Assembly: GCA_003971905.1 (NCBI GenBank)
Contig: RSEE01000037.1
Span: 124,001 to 188,000 of the forward strand
Length of the DNA: 64,000 nucleotides
From: Moniliella sp. 'wahieum'
Lineage: Eukaryota; Basidiomycota; Moniliellomycetes; Moniliellales; Moniliellaceae
Reading direction: 5' to 3'
Numbering within the stretch: position 1 is the first letter of the stretch; each line of letters starts with the position of its first letter. The notes beneath the pieces are model-generated. The model did not search any database. It had not been told where the DNA came from and saw only the letters and a program-made list of their open reading frames with translations. Below, one piece after another: positions 45,061 to 56,030 of the stretch. The position numbers and the translations under genes are program-made.

Positions 45061-46372
45061 GAGGCAGGCAGGAGAAGGAGGGACACGCAGGGGGCGGATG
45101 CGGTGTCGAGACGGCTGGATCGGGTGGATGGGATCGGGTGTGTGTGTGCCCGGGGGCTGTGGCGTGGCGGGTGGCTGCCCCTGGGAGCGCTAATAGCAAG
45201 CACGAGCAAGCGGCAGCTGGCGTGCCGCGTGCTGCGTGGACCGTGCGCATCGCAACCCTACTGCCCCTCAGCCTCCCCCACCCATACCCCACGCCCTGAC
45301 CATTGATTATCGCATCATCCATCATCCGCCGTGCACAGCCCCAAACGCCTCTTGTATCAACCGCAGCCCCGCCACTCCAGCGAGGGCAGCGAGGGCAGCG
45401 AGGGCAGCGCCCAGCAGCACCATGGACCAACGCCGCGTTGGACTTGGTTGACGGTAAGCGCGTTGAGCTTAAGACCTTAAGCTTTAAGGGTCTGTGGTAG
45501 CAATAGGGTCCGCGGGCAATGTTGCGAGTGGGGCCGACGAGGACGAGAGTCGCAGAGGCACGGACGGAGAAGAGGGGGTCAGACATGTCCTGCTGGTGGG
45601 GGGGGGGAATGTTTTTGGCCACTCGTATGTGGGTCCGCGAAGCCATCTGCCCTGGATGCCAACCTGGCTGAGCACGTTGTCCCTGGACTGACCGGCGCCG
45701 CGAGTCACACTGCAATCCGCGCCCCTTCGTCACGCATCAGGCTTGGCAACCCCGTCGGCCTCAGAAAAGGCCAGCGCAGAGGCCCAACCCCGGATACCTC
45801 TCGCACGGCCACCATCTCCATTGCCTCTCAGATCTCATCGATCAAACTGCGCTGGCTGGGCCTGTGGGAAGATCAGATCAATCACAGGCAACCCATCCAT
45901 CCACCGCGTCCACCTCTGGCGTTTTGGGCCCCATGAGTCACGGGACGCGTCGCCATCACCATCGCTGCAACGTACCTAGCGTACTTGGAGCAGGCCGGGA
46001 TGCCTGAGCGAAAGAAGGTGCCGTATTTGATCTCTGTCGGAGATGCTACTACGTGTGCCATCGAAAATTAAACGAGGAGGCCCAGTCTGAGAGTTTTAAG
46101 GGCCAGCCGGCCGGCGCCAAGATGGGGTCACGATTGCTTCAAGCTTCAAGGGCCAACTTAAACCCCGAAGGCTGCACCGGCCCCCGCCCGGGCTCCGGTA
46201 ACTAGTAACTAGATGACTAGGAGCTGGTAGCGCGGGTAACATAATAGCAACGGGTAATACCTGGTAATCGGGAAAGGTTTGGGAAGCCACGGAGCAATCG
46301 GAAGGGGAGTGTGCCCCAGCGCCTACGACGCCACGGAGCGGCGAACCCTACTGGCCCACTAGGGTGGCCGAT
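45061..46372. other. Intergenic, divergent promoter region
   Basis: It lies between the minus-strand PS synthase start and the plus-strand TATA box. CAGCGAGGGCAGCGAGGGCA repeats lie near 45,385, an AAGCTTC pair at 46,134 and an AACTAGT pair at 46,198. Open frames here have no recognisable content. Confidence 0.55.
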
Positions 46373-46381
46373 CTATATATT
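46373..46381 (+). promoter_or_regulatory. TATA box
   Basis: TATATATTC lies about 100 bases upstream of an ATG in strong context (CCCGCCATGG at 46,480). It is flanked by a C-rich leader, as expected of a fungal core promoter. Confidence 0.55.
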
Positions 46382-46479
46382 CACACTGCCTACTATATCC
46401 GCTGCTGCCTGCCCACCGGCCACCGCCCATCCGCAACCCGGCTGGGGGAGCCATCAGCCCGCCACCACCACCACCCGCC

Positions 46480-47026
46480 ATGGCCCTGCTCTCCATCCCG
46501 CCCTGTGCCGCCCCGTTGGCATGCACCTCCTCTCTCCGTCCCAGCGTGTTACTCGGGAAGAGTTGGACCGTGCCGACCGGCTTGGCGCACGCTCCACCAC
46601 CGCGGCAATCCGACCGCGGTTTACCGGGCACCTTATCTTGTCCTTCCGCGGTCCGCCGCTCCTCCGCCCCCCTCGTAGGGCCAGGACGGAAGAGTGGGAT
46701 GCGGACACTGCCACGCTCGTTGGATCGGTTCGGTCCGACTCGCCTACCCTCACGGCACGTGGAGGTTTTGTCTATATCTACCAGCCCAGCGCGCTCAGAT
46801 GCAAGCCGACCAACTCGCCGACGCTGCGTTGGACCGGATGATGGACCAGGCTGCCGGTCTCACTGCTCTCTCCCGTTCCTGGCCGCACCACCTCGCTTCC
46901 CCTTCCCCCTCTCTCTTCTCCTCCCGCTCCCCCGCCCCCTTCTCCTCAACTCTTCGCGCACACCGCAGCTCCGGACCGGCACCCCGCATCCGTCGTGGAA
47001 ACGGCTTTGAAGCGATGTGGACCTAA
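46480..47026 (+). CDS. Unrecognised protein with TATA-driven promoter
   Basis: No family is recognised. A TATA box and a CCCGCCATGG start favour a real gene. The first frame gives MALLSIPPCAAPLACTSSL. Coding character then continues in a second frame (RVTREELDRADRLGARSTTA; TLTARGGFVYIYQPSALR) and a third (MQADQLADAALDRMMDQAAG) to a stop at 47,026. Two one-base frame changes would make one protein of about 180 residues with an acidic, helical centre and a Ser/Pro/Arg-rich end, in line with the indels seen in neighbouring genes. The alternative is that this is a chance mosaic. I assign no function. Confidence 0.35.
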
Positions 47027-47029
47027 CTC

Positions 47030-48480
47030 TCCTCCGGGCTGTGTTCTGCTTGTTGGTCCCTGCCGTCTGCAGGCATGTGTCCTTGCCCCTTTCCTCTAGT
47101 GGAATGAGAGGAAACGGGGGGAGGGTCACGATCACTGATCACCGGTCATTGTTTGGACACTACACACGGCTTTTCTTCTTCCCTCTGGCGTGGCATCTGA
47201 TCCTTTCGACGTCCCCCAACTCTCCCCTCTTTCCGTTCAACGTTCAACCTCTAGAGCAGGTCCTCTGGCTTCCTGTAGCATATGTATGTCACATGTCATA
47301 TTTACCGGTCTCTACTCTTCCCGCTTCCCCACGTTCTTCCCTCCTCACACAGCTGGTGCAAATAACCCCATCTTTTTCGTTACGCGTTACGCGTTTATCG
47401 CGTTAATCCCTGCAGACTACCTTATTGTCAGGTACCAGCTCGCTCCGCTCCGCCCATCCTTTCACGCTAGGCACGCAAGCTTGGTCGGGGCTCTTGCATG
47501 CCTGACAGCTAGCCTATTACTATTCCATTCCTTAGACTTAGGCCTTATTGTACTTTTGCCAGTTGTCCTCTGCCATGCATCACGCTTCCACCATGTCCAT
47601 TCTTAACCTTGCCGTAGGCGGTAACCGGTAACCGTAGCCGTAGCCGTTGCAATGGCAGGCTCTATGCCCTTGATGCGGGCATTCTCATTTGCGGCCACGT
47701 GATGCATACCGACCCCCGCTTGACATCAATTAAAGTTCATCAAGTTCATCGAGTTGTGCACCTGCGCCGAAGAAAAATGTTGACCTCCGTAACGTGATCT
47801 GGTCACGGGCCGGAGAAAGAGCTTCTAGCGCGTACCGCTGGACGGTGGACAAAGGTATGGGTACTGGACAACTTGCTTCTCAGCGGCTCCATCGCTTATC
47901 CAACGGATAGGTGAGTATCATTCACTGGAACCACAGCAACACCGGAGGAGAGGAGAAGAGGAGAGAGAAGAGAAGAAACGAGGAGAGAGGAGAAGAGGGG
48001 AAGAGGAGAGAGGAGAAAGGAGAGGAATGGTGAAGGTGGTGAAGGTGGTGGGGGTGATACCTGGTGCGGGTCAGTCATCGCACTGCTTTCCACCTCGAGC
48101 ACAAGACGCCGCTGCGTACTTGCCTGCGCGAGCTCACACTTGCTGCCGAATGTACCGTGTTGGTCAAAGAAAAAACGGAGACCAAAAAGAAGAACATATA
48201 GTCCATGGGGCCGGGCCGTGGTATCCGGTCACCGGCCGGTCAGGCCGGTCAGGTGACCTCACCAGGTCACTCGTCGGGCGTCACAGTAATCACAGGAATC
48301 GGCTTTTTATTCCGCCCTCCCGTTCCGCAAGTACAATACAACTTTCATTTCCGCGCTGCGGCTGTGTGCCGATGCACGCCGCTTGGATCATGGCACGTGA
48401 CCGGCGCGTAGACGTACGGTCAACGCTGTCAACCTTGGGGAGGGCAGGTGGCTGGCTGGGGAGCACCCAACCACCACCAC
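47030..48480. other. Intergenic, no gene supported
   Basis: It contains CGTTCAACGTTCAACC (47,235), GTTACGCGTTACGCG (47,381), GGTAACCGGTAACCG (47,620) and an AGAGGAGA-rich low-complexity run (47,950-48,030). Open frames lack recognisable domains. Confidence 0.55.
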
Positions 48481-48582
48481 CGCCTCTCATGCCCAAACAA
48501 GAGACAGAAGCTGCGCCGCGCCAGGCGCCTATGTGCGAGCTGGACGAGGTCCTGTACGTTCTCTCTCCCATGCTCTCTTCTT

Positions 48583-48676
48583 CCCTTTCCCTTTCCCTTT
48601 CCCTTTCCCTTTCCCTTTCCCTTTCCCTTTCCCTTTCCTCGCGCACATTGGTTGCGGGTGGGGGGGGGGGGGGGGT
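48583..48676. repeat. CTTTCC microsatellite followed by a G homopolymer
   Basis: About ten copies of TTTCCC (48,583-48,648), then about 16 G in a row near 48,660. It lies where an N-terminal intron of the next gene would be. Confidence 0.9.
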
Positions 48677-48729
48677 GAAAACGTACAGAGCCAACGACCT
48701 GAGCTGACCCTTGGTGCGGATGAAGAGAG

Positions 48730-49392
48730 ATGCTTCCCACGTTAAAGTCGCGATTGAAAAGTGTGGACGATTTGGATGTGCTGCGTGAGCTGAAGAGTAC
48801 CAAGAAGACGATTGAGGAGACGCGTCGAGCCGAGCTGCAAGCGGCGCGAGACGAGCGCGATGGACTGCAACGTCAGTCAGTCGAGTTGATCAAGGCCAAT
48901 TCCGCCCGGGGTATTCGGGATTGGCGTACGGCCGAGATGCATGCGCAAGAGATTGATCGCCTGCACACGGAAAAGTTTGCCATGGCCAAAGCGAATGCCG
49001 ACTTGCAAGCACAGATCGAACGGCTGGAACAAGCGAAAGATGCCATGGAGGAGCAGGTGGTGGAACAGCTGGATCAGAAGGATCCAGCAGAAGGTGTCGA
49101 GCTAGACCCCAACGCGTAAGTCCCCCTCCCCCTCCCCTCTCCTTCAACACGCATACGTCTACGTAAGATAAAGAGGGCTGACACGATGAACGGCAGGATC
49201 ACACTCAAGATCTTGCGTCAGATGGGATTCAGGCCACTGTACAAGACGGATGGAAGCACGTTTGACGAGTTGACGCTCTCCTCGTCGTCGCGTGACAGCT
49301 CCGTCTTGGTCAACGTCTCTCCCGACCACATGCGCCGCGAGGATATCTCCCCGCTCGCCATGGCTGACCAGCTGTGGAAGGCGGTGGAGTAG
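48730..49392 (+). CDS. SPC24: Spc24-like subunit of the Ndc80 kinetochore complex
   Basis: Spc24 pairs with Spc25 to anchor the Ndc80 complex to the inner kinetochore. Exon 1 (48,730-49,115) is a long heptad-patterned coiled coil (VLRELKSTKKTIEETRRAEL; QIERLEQAKDAMEEQVVEQL). A clean 81-nt intron (49,116-49,196, GTAAGT, CTGAC branch, CGGCAG) leads to a small globular end: ITLKILRQMGFRPLYKTDGS, a beta-rich SSVLVNVSPD and a final QLWKAVE. Coiled coil plus a short globular tip beginning LK(I/L)xRxxG and ending near a Trp is the Spc24 layout. The identification rests on that layout. Upstream, MCELDEVLYVLSPM (about 48,531) could be a first exon, separated by the CTTTCC tract, but no consistent splice pair could be fixed. 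Confidence 0.6.
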
Positions 49393-49598
49393 GGCGGGCG
49401 GCAGGGCTGTGCTTTTGTTGTATTCGATTTGCTCGTTCATGTGAGATTCGCCTCTGGCGCTATGCAGAGGGGGGTGAGGGAGGGAGGGCATTGACAGTGG
49501 TGACACATAGAGTAGAGAGAAGCCATTAGATGCAGAAGAGGAAGGCATAGGGTCATTGTCCCATGTCGATACCCGTATTCCAGCACTTGAAATATCCA

Positions 49599-49683
49599 GC
49601 CTCGCTATTTCAATCGGTAGAATTTGAGACTCTTATTCAAGAGGTCCATCTCACGGTTGTGGGTTCGAGTCCCACGTGGGGCG
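49599..49683 (+). tRNA. tRNA-Lys(CTT) with a 12-nt intron
   Basis: The acceptor stem GCCTCGC (49,599-49,605) pairs with GTGGGGC (two G-U), with discriminator G at 49,683. The D arm contains CAATCGGTAGA. The anticodon stem TGAGA (49,625-49,629) pairs perfectly with TCTCA (49,649-49,653). The loop CTCTTA|A carries anticodon CTT at 49,632-49,634, and a 12-nt intron (TTCAAGAGGTCC, 49,636-49,647) sits at the canonical position after base 37. The T arm GTGGG-TTCGAGT-CCCAC includes a perfect B box. The mature length is 73 nt, standard for Lys. One D-stem pair is mismatched (T-T), which is tolerable. A Leu/Ser reading with a long variable arm fits worse. Confidence 0.88.
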
Positions 49684-49689
49684 TAAAAC

Positions 49690-49694
49690 TTTTT
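49690..49694 (+). terminator. Pol III terminator of tRNA-Lys
   Basis: TTTTT begins seven bases after the discriminator base, as expected for RNA polymerase III termination. Confidence 0.8.
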
Positions 49695-49838
49695 GCAGGA
49701 TCGGTGCAACCGCCGCGTTGTGTACTAGCGACCGGGCAATCAATGACACCGACAAGTCGCGCTGGTCCGTCGCAACGTGCTGCACTTACTGGCGTCGCAA
49801 CCTACCTGTCTCTTGGTCTCCGCTGCCACCTCCGCTCC

Positions 49839-51945
49839 ATGTCGACGGCCACGCCCGCCACGTCGCCGCGCCCACACAAGCGCTCTCCGCCGCCGTCGGA
49901 GCAGCCCCCTCTGCTGCCTGCCAAGAAGGCCAAGGCACCCCGCCGCACCATCCTCGTCTGCCCCGAAGCAGGCTGCGAGCAACGCTTCGCTCACCGCGGC
50001 AAGCTCACCCGCCACCTCCGCACCCACACCGGCGAGCGGCCATATGCGTGTGGGTTGTGGGCGCCAGTTCAAGCGTAACGAGCACCTCAAGGCCCATGCC
50101 GCCTTCAAGCACCCCGCCTCGTCTTCCGCCTCTGTTTCTGCTCGGCTGCCCCCGCGGCCGACGCGGCTGGCCAACCGCCCACGCCGCAAGAGCCCTGCTC
50201 CCCCCCCCGGCTGCCCAGCAGCCGCGCTGACGCCCTGCCCAGCAGGGTGGGCGAACACATCTGTCCGCTCCCTGCCGTGCTACCGGGGACTTGCGCGTCT
50301 GGCGGCGCGCCCGCCCGTGCAGACGTGTGGCAAACGCTTTGTAACGGCGCAGCACTTACGGACGCATATGCAGCAGGTGCATGGCTCGAGCCTGATGCTT
50401 CGCGCCCGGGACCCAGCGGGGCCAAGTACGCATGCACGGAATGTGACCAGCGCTTTACCAAGCGGCTACGACTGCGGCGCACATGTGGGATGCGCATGCC
50501 GTGTCTCCTGCCGCGCTTGGGTCCTGCGCAGCGTCCTCGCCAGGACAGGGGGGTCGGCGGTAGGTGGCTTCCCCTGTCCCGAACCAGGGTGTGGGAAACT
50601 GTTCCCTTCCCTCGCTAAGCGCCGTGTGCATGCTAAAACTCACCAGCCAGGACGGTACACCTGTGCCCTTCCCCACACCCTGACGATACCAGACCGCCCG
50701 ATGCGGCACCGGCATCGGCATCGGCACGGTTGCGCCCGACGCCGAGGTTGGTCCCGGCGCAGCGGTCCCCAACCCCAGTTGTAGGGGTAGTACAACTCTC
50801 ACTTTTCCCACTGGAGCGCTCTGCAACAGCATGAAGTCCGCCCACCCCCCGCGCTGCCCGTACCCGCAATGTCAAGGGCGTACATTTGCTTCGCGTGGAG
50901 CGCGCAATGCGCATGTGAAACGGCATGCTGCGCCAGCGCCTCACCATCCATCTGGGGGACGGCCGTCTCTTGCTTCGTCCGCCTCAGGCCAGGATCAAGG
51001 GCCAGGCGCAGCGCCTGGCCCAGCACTAGGCCCAGGACAAGGACAGGAGCTGGAAGGGTATGCGTGTATGTACGCAGCAAGTGGTGTGACAAGCGGTACG
51101 GGTCAAAGAAAGCGTTGGATGTGCATGTACGTGTTCATCACCTTAAAATCCGGCCTTTTGTCTGTGGTCCCGATCCCTTAGCTCTCGTCTTGGCCAAGGC
51201 CCAACGCAACCGCCATCACACCGCAATCGCAACCGCAATCGCAACCCCCCAGTCCCAGTCCCATCCCTCACCTGCCACCCCTCTTGCCACTTGCTCGTCG
51301 TCCAAATATTATCTTTCCACCCTCCCTCTGCGGCTGTACCTGCCTCGCCACCGCCCTCTGTGCCGCCATCCTCCAGCCGGCTGAACAGCGCGCGGTGTGG
51401 GCAACGGTTTGCGCACAAACATCTCCTGCTCAAGCACCAGCGAATCTGTCCTCAGTTCCAAGCCACGCCGCTGCCCCAGCGCCGACGCACACGTCGACCG
51501 AGTCTACGTACCTTTGCTTGTCCCTGGGCGCAGATCGGGCAGCTGCGGGCGCAAGTGCGAGTCCCTGTTTCGCGCGGGACGCGAGCTCGTGTGGACCAAC
51601 AAGCTGGGCAGGAAGGTACCGGAAACCTGGTCGAGTCAAGCCGCGGCAAGAGCAGCAACTCCCGATGAAGATCAGGATGAGGATGGGGAGCAGGAGGAGG
51701 GTGACGAGTATGTGCAGAAGCACGGTGATCGGTGGGAAGTTGAGGAGGAGGGGGAGGGGGACGACGTGGAGGAAGTTGACCAAGAGAGAGGAGGAGGAGG
51801 ATGCGCCGCCAGCTGGAGCGAGGTGTGCAACGCCCGTTTTGCGCGTTTGTACGATGTGCGGCGCCACGTGCGTGCGGCACATGGGGTCGAGCTTAGTCCG
51901 GAGGAGGTGGAGGTGCTGTACGACCAAAAGGCAAGTGAGGGATGA
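49839..51945 (+). CDS. TFIIIA-like multi-C2H2 zinc-finger protein
   Basis: Probable transcription factor IIIA, which binds the 5S rRNA gene and 5S rRNA. The start at 49,839 gives a short Pro/Lys-rich tail (MSTATPATSPRPHKRSPPPS) ending in a basic KKAKAPRR. C2H2 units follow: CPEAGCEQRFAHRGKLTRH, a second with GRQFKRNEHLKAH, then TCGKRFVTAQHLRTHMQQVH, CTECDQRFTKRLRL, CPEPGCGKLFPSLAKRRVH, CPYPQCQGRTFASRGARNAH, WCDKRYGSKKALDVHVRVHH, GQRFAHKHLLLKHQRIC, then an acidic spacer (about 51,670-51,800) and a last finger CNARFARLYDVRRHVRAAH before the stop at 51,945. About nine fingers, the last well separated, match fungal TFIIIA. The Ala/Pro/Gly-rich linkers are longer than usual. The frame changes many times between fingers, in line with the window-wide indel pattern. 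Confidence 0.78.
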
Positions 51946-54120
51946 CGTTTATTGTGAATGAGATGATGAAGATGAAGATGATGATGATAATGAAGATGAA
52001 GATGAGGATGGAGCAATGCGGGTCCTTCTTCCCACTGAACCCCAACTTCTTTGCCTCCAACGTGGGGATGGCGAAGCGAAAGAGCGACATTTGCGCGTCT
52101 CGCTGCATGAGTCTTGGTTCCTCTCCCCTGATACATCTGATCTATGAGCCCACACGATCCCGACGAGGTAGTGTGGGTTCACTTGATGCAGGTTGTGCGG
52201 CCGGCGGGGGTAAGGCTGGGAACCAGCAATAACGTTATGCTCCCCCCCCGGTGGTCCTCCTTGGGGGGGAAGATGGTTGCGTATTAGCCACCACAGTGTA
52301 TGGTGCAGACTACCGATCCCATCAGGATGCTCCACACTTGGTTCCCGTCCCCTCAGATCTTATCTCATCCGTATGACATGGGACAAGAAAGCTGGGGATG
52401 ATAATGCATTGCCGGGAGATACTCTCTTCCCGTTTTGCATTGACAGGGGAAAAAGAAAAGAAGAGGAGCGCAGTGTCTAAACTGGCAGTAAGATCTAAGA
52501 GGAGACACTATATGGTGCGAAAAAAGAGAAGAAGAGCTCGGCAGAGGCTGAGCTGGGCTGTTATGCTAGAGCAGAGGCTAGAGCGCAGACCGTTTTCAGG
52601 CTCTCGCAATCGCTTCGATGACGGTTGACGTTTTGTGTGACATGTGACATGTGACGAAGCTTGAGCTTGATGAACTCGATAAACTTGGATGCAATGTGCT
52701 TCCTGGCTTTGACTGTGTGTACTGGACCAAAAGGGGGTATCACGAAGTGGGGGGGTGAGATTGAGAAGGATCTTAGGAGAAGTAACTAGCTCCACAAGCT
52801 AGTAGGAGCTGGGGATGTACTCGATGATCGATGAGGCTGAGCCATCTCCTGAGGCCGTCGGTTCGATGGGGACGAGCGAGGTTACCGGTGACCGGTGATC
52901 GATGGTCATCGATCATGTGGTATGCATATGGCAGGTACGAGACAGCACAGAGGTTCTTGTTCTTCTTTTTTAGAGACAAGGCCCGAGGGCCCCAATCGAA
53001 CAACCATGTGCGCTCCATCTATCCATCTGAGATCTGAGGTTGATGAGTAACAGGGTGAGGATGCACGAGGCAATGTGCATCTGCCATGCTGCCTCCCATG
53101 TCTCTTGGAGCCAAGTGAAGATGACGTCTGCCGAAGCAACGGGGGAGAGGGGGGAAGGGGGAGGATGTGCAGATGGCCACACGGTGCAACAGGTGTCATA
53201 TATACCACCAAGCTTCAAGACCCACACAATGCACCTGTCGCACGGACATCTCGGTGACCGAGTAAGGCACAGGGGCTGTGGGGTGCTGTGGCTACCGCAT
53301 GGTCCGTCGACGTAGGGACTGCGCAAGCTCCATTGATTCGACCAGCAATCTTCGGCCACTCCGCCGCCTACAATAAGTAACACAGGGACTTCCGCTGGTT
53401 CCTGCCCTGAGGCGTGCATCACGCATGCGGCGGGTGTATCGAGTAGCGAGGCATGGAAATGCTGGTACTGATGCAATAGGGATTGTATGGGACGATGGAT
53501 GATCCATGGCGGCGATGCCGAGGAGCCAAGCGAAGCCAAGGTGCCAAGGCAGCCAAGGCAAAACGCCCGAAGGAGCATCGACCATCTATAGGCTCCATAT
53601 CCCATCCTAGTGCTGCGCTAAGCGAAGCTTTCGGAGAGCTACGCTCAGCTCAGCAGCCGCACACGCGCCTGTGCGCCCTAACCCGCGCATGCTCCGTGCC
53701 TCGTCTGCGGCACCGTACTGGCGCACTGTCGCACTGACGGGTGACATGTGACGCATGACGAGCCACCCCCTGCAGCCTGCTGCTTCAGGCAGTGCAGCCC
53801 CGCACCCACCGCACGCTGAACCCCAAGCACTGCGGCTGTCTTCGGTCGAATCATGCGTGCGACACGGGCGCCCTGCCCCCATGTGCGCTTGGCACGGCAC
53901 TCGGATATGCCGCTGATCATCCCCCAACCACCCGCACAGCGCCAGTGTCGCGTCCTGTCCTGCCCCCCGGCCTCACCATGTGGCAGCGCTGGCACACTGC
54001 CCCCGCGCCGCACATGCCATCATCGGCCATTGCATCATCGACCGTGGCGGCGGCCTCAGCAGGGCTCAGCCGAGCGCTGACGCGCACTGCGCCCCCTGCC
54101 GCCGGCCGATGATCTGCTCC
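51946..54120. other. Intergenic, no gene supported
   Basis: It starts with a GATGAA/GATGAT microsatellite (51,961-52,010), then contains TGTGACATGTGACATGTGAC near 52,637 and GGTTACCGGTGACCGGTGAT near 52,877. A 211-codon minus-strand frame (53,605-52,970) has Cys/Trp-rich, domain-free content and crosses simple repeats. I do not support it. Confidence 0.55.
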
Positions 54121-54127
54121 CGGCGCC

Positions 54128-54134
54128 ATAAATA
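54128..54134 (+). promoter_or_regulatory. TATA box of the sedolisin gene
   Basis: ATAAATA lies 74 bases upstream of the ATG at 54,208, after a GC-rich upstream region and before a C-rich leader. Confidence 0.6.
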
Positions 54135-54207
54135 CTAGCAGGCCTAGCCCCTCGCGCCCCGACGCGCCCCTGCCTTCCGCCTCTCGCCCCCCCCTAACCC
54201 CCCACCG

Positions 54208-56030
54208 ATGAAGCTTGCTCCCCTCGTTGCGCTTGCCCTGGCCGTCGTCGCCAGCGGCGTCGATGCCGTTGCGATTCCGCGCGACATGGTGCTCAAGGAG
54301 CGTGTTGTTGCTCCCCGTGGCTGGGTGCGTCGCGCCGCCGTCGCCGACGAAACGCCAGCCACCTTCCGCCTCGGCCTTGCGCGCCGCGGCATCGACCAGC
54401 TCGAAGCCAAGATCCAGCAAGTGAGCGATCCCGACAGTGCCCAGTACGGCCAGTGGCTCAGCAAGGACGAGGTGGATGGGCTGACGGCGCCTTCGGCCCA
54501 GGCTCGCGCTGCTGTCGCCGACTGGCTCGCCGAGCACGGCCTGCAGGACGACGTTGCCCGTCGCTCCGTGGCCGGCGACATTACAGTCCACACCACCTAC
54601 GGCCAAGCGCGCGACCTGCTCGGCTCCCAGTTCCACACTTACCAGCACCGCGAGACGGGCGAGGTGGTGGTCCGGACCGAGGAGGTGAACCTGCCCCGTT
54701 CGGTCGCTGACCACATTGACGTCGTCTACCCTTCCACCAACTTTGGTCGTCCGCGCAGCCAGCGCGCCACCAACATTTTCAATGGGTTTGAAAGTGACCT
54801 GTTTGAGTCGGCGCGTGTCTCGCTTTCGTCCCATTCCAGCCAGAACGGCGCCCCGGCCTCGTGCCAACTGAATGCGACCACACTCCCGTGCGTCCAGGAG
54901 CTGTACAAGACCCCCAACGCCACCTTGCAAGCCAAGACGGGCGCATCGCGATTGGCCATTGCGGGTTTCCTCGAGGAGTGGGCCAACTACCAGGACTATG
55001 CCGAGTTCAAGGACCGTCTCGCGCCCTACGCCAAGCAGTTTGCGTACAAGACGCTCACCATCAACGGCGGCAAGAACAACCAGTCGGTTGCCGCGGCCGG
55101 TGTGGAGGCCAACTTGGACGTTCAAGCCGCGCTCTTGTCTTACCCCGTGCCGACGACCTACTACTCGGTTGGTGGCCGCGGTTCTTGGGTCAACCAAACC
55201 GACACGCCCAGCAACACCAATGAGCCGTACGCAGCGTTTCTCGAGCATCTACTCAACTTGCCCGATGAGCACTTGCCGCAAGTCGTTTCCCACTCGTACG
55301 ACGACGACGAGTACTCGGTCGCGCCTTCCTATGCTCAGCGTGTTTGCCAGGACATTCTGCTTGTCACGGTTCGTGGCACGACGGCCGTGTTTGCTTCGGG
55401 TGACTATGGTGTGGGCGCCAAGGACGCATGCGAGGTCAATGGCAAGAAGACTTTCCTGCCGCAGTTCCCTTCGACCTGCCCCTGGGCCCTGTCGGTCGGT
55501 GCGACGCAAGCGTACGCGCCCGAGGTGGCTGTGGGCGCCGACGTTGCTGGCTTCTACAGTGGCGGTGGGTTCTCCACTGGTCTGTTCAAGCGTCCGTGGT
55601 ACCAAGAAGCCGCTGTGGGCGCCTACGTGGCTGGCTTGGACGATGCGCTGAAACCGTACTACAATGCTTCGGGGCGGGGTGTGCCGGACGTATCGGCGCA
55701 AGGGTCCAAGTACCTGATTCGGGTTGGGGGTAAGTGGGGCTTGGTCGGTGGCACGTCCGCTGCCACTCCGACGTTTGCCGCCGTGTTGGCCTTGTTGAAC
55801 GATGCTCGTGCGGCCAAGGGGATCCCTTCGCTCGGGTTTGTCAACCCGTTGCTCTACAAGCGTGGCCAGGCCGGCTTGAACGACATTGTTTCCGGTTCGT
55901 CGGCCGGGTGCGGCGAGCTGCCCGCCCCGGCCAACCGGGTTTCCCGGCCAAAAAGGGCTGGGACGCCGTCACGGGCCTCGGTACCCCCGATTACGAAAAG
56001 TTGGAGAAGATCGTCACCTTTAACCTTTAA
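54208..56030 (+). CDS. Secreted sedolisin (S53) serine-carboxyl protease, tripeptidyl-peptidase type
   Basis: An extracellular acid protease cleaving tripeptides or peptides at low pH. It has a signal peptide MKLAPLVALALAVVASGVDA, then a pro-kumamolisin domain (about residues 45-190; SDPDSAQYGQWLSKDEVDGL, FHTYQHRETGEVVVRTEE). The mature S53 domain holds the catalytic Glu300 and Asp304 (GVEANLDVQAALL), the oxyanion Asp399 (FASGDYGVG) and the nucleophile Ser517 (GGTSAATPTF). The calcium site is formed by NDIVSG and GWDAVTGLGTPDY near the end. The last 35 residues lie in another frame because one C seems missing from the C4 run at 55,925-55,928. The true stop is then 56,028-56,030 rather than 56,079. 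Length about 607. No introns are visible. It is preceded by a TATA box. Confidence 0.93.

Noticed and set aside
44876-45733. A 285-codon minus-strand frame upstream of PS synthase
   Set aside because: It overlaps the PS synthase N-terminus in another frame and has no recognisable domain or start context.
49599-49683. Reading the tRNA as type II (Leu or Ser) with a long variable arm
   Set aside because: The stem TTGAG/TTCAA would put C at position 33. Removing a 12-nt intron gives a perfect anticodon stem, loop CTCTTAA, T33 and a 73-nt Lys tRNA.
52970-53605. A 211-codon minus-strand frame with hydrophobic stretches
   Set aside because: Cys/Trp/Pro-rich random-like composition, no domain, and it crosses low-complexity DNA.
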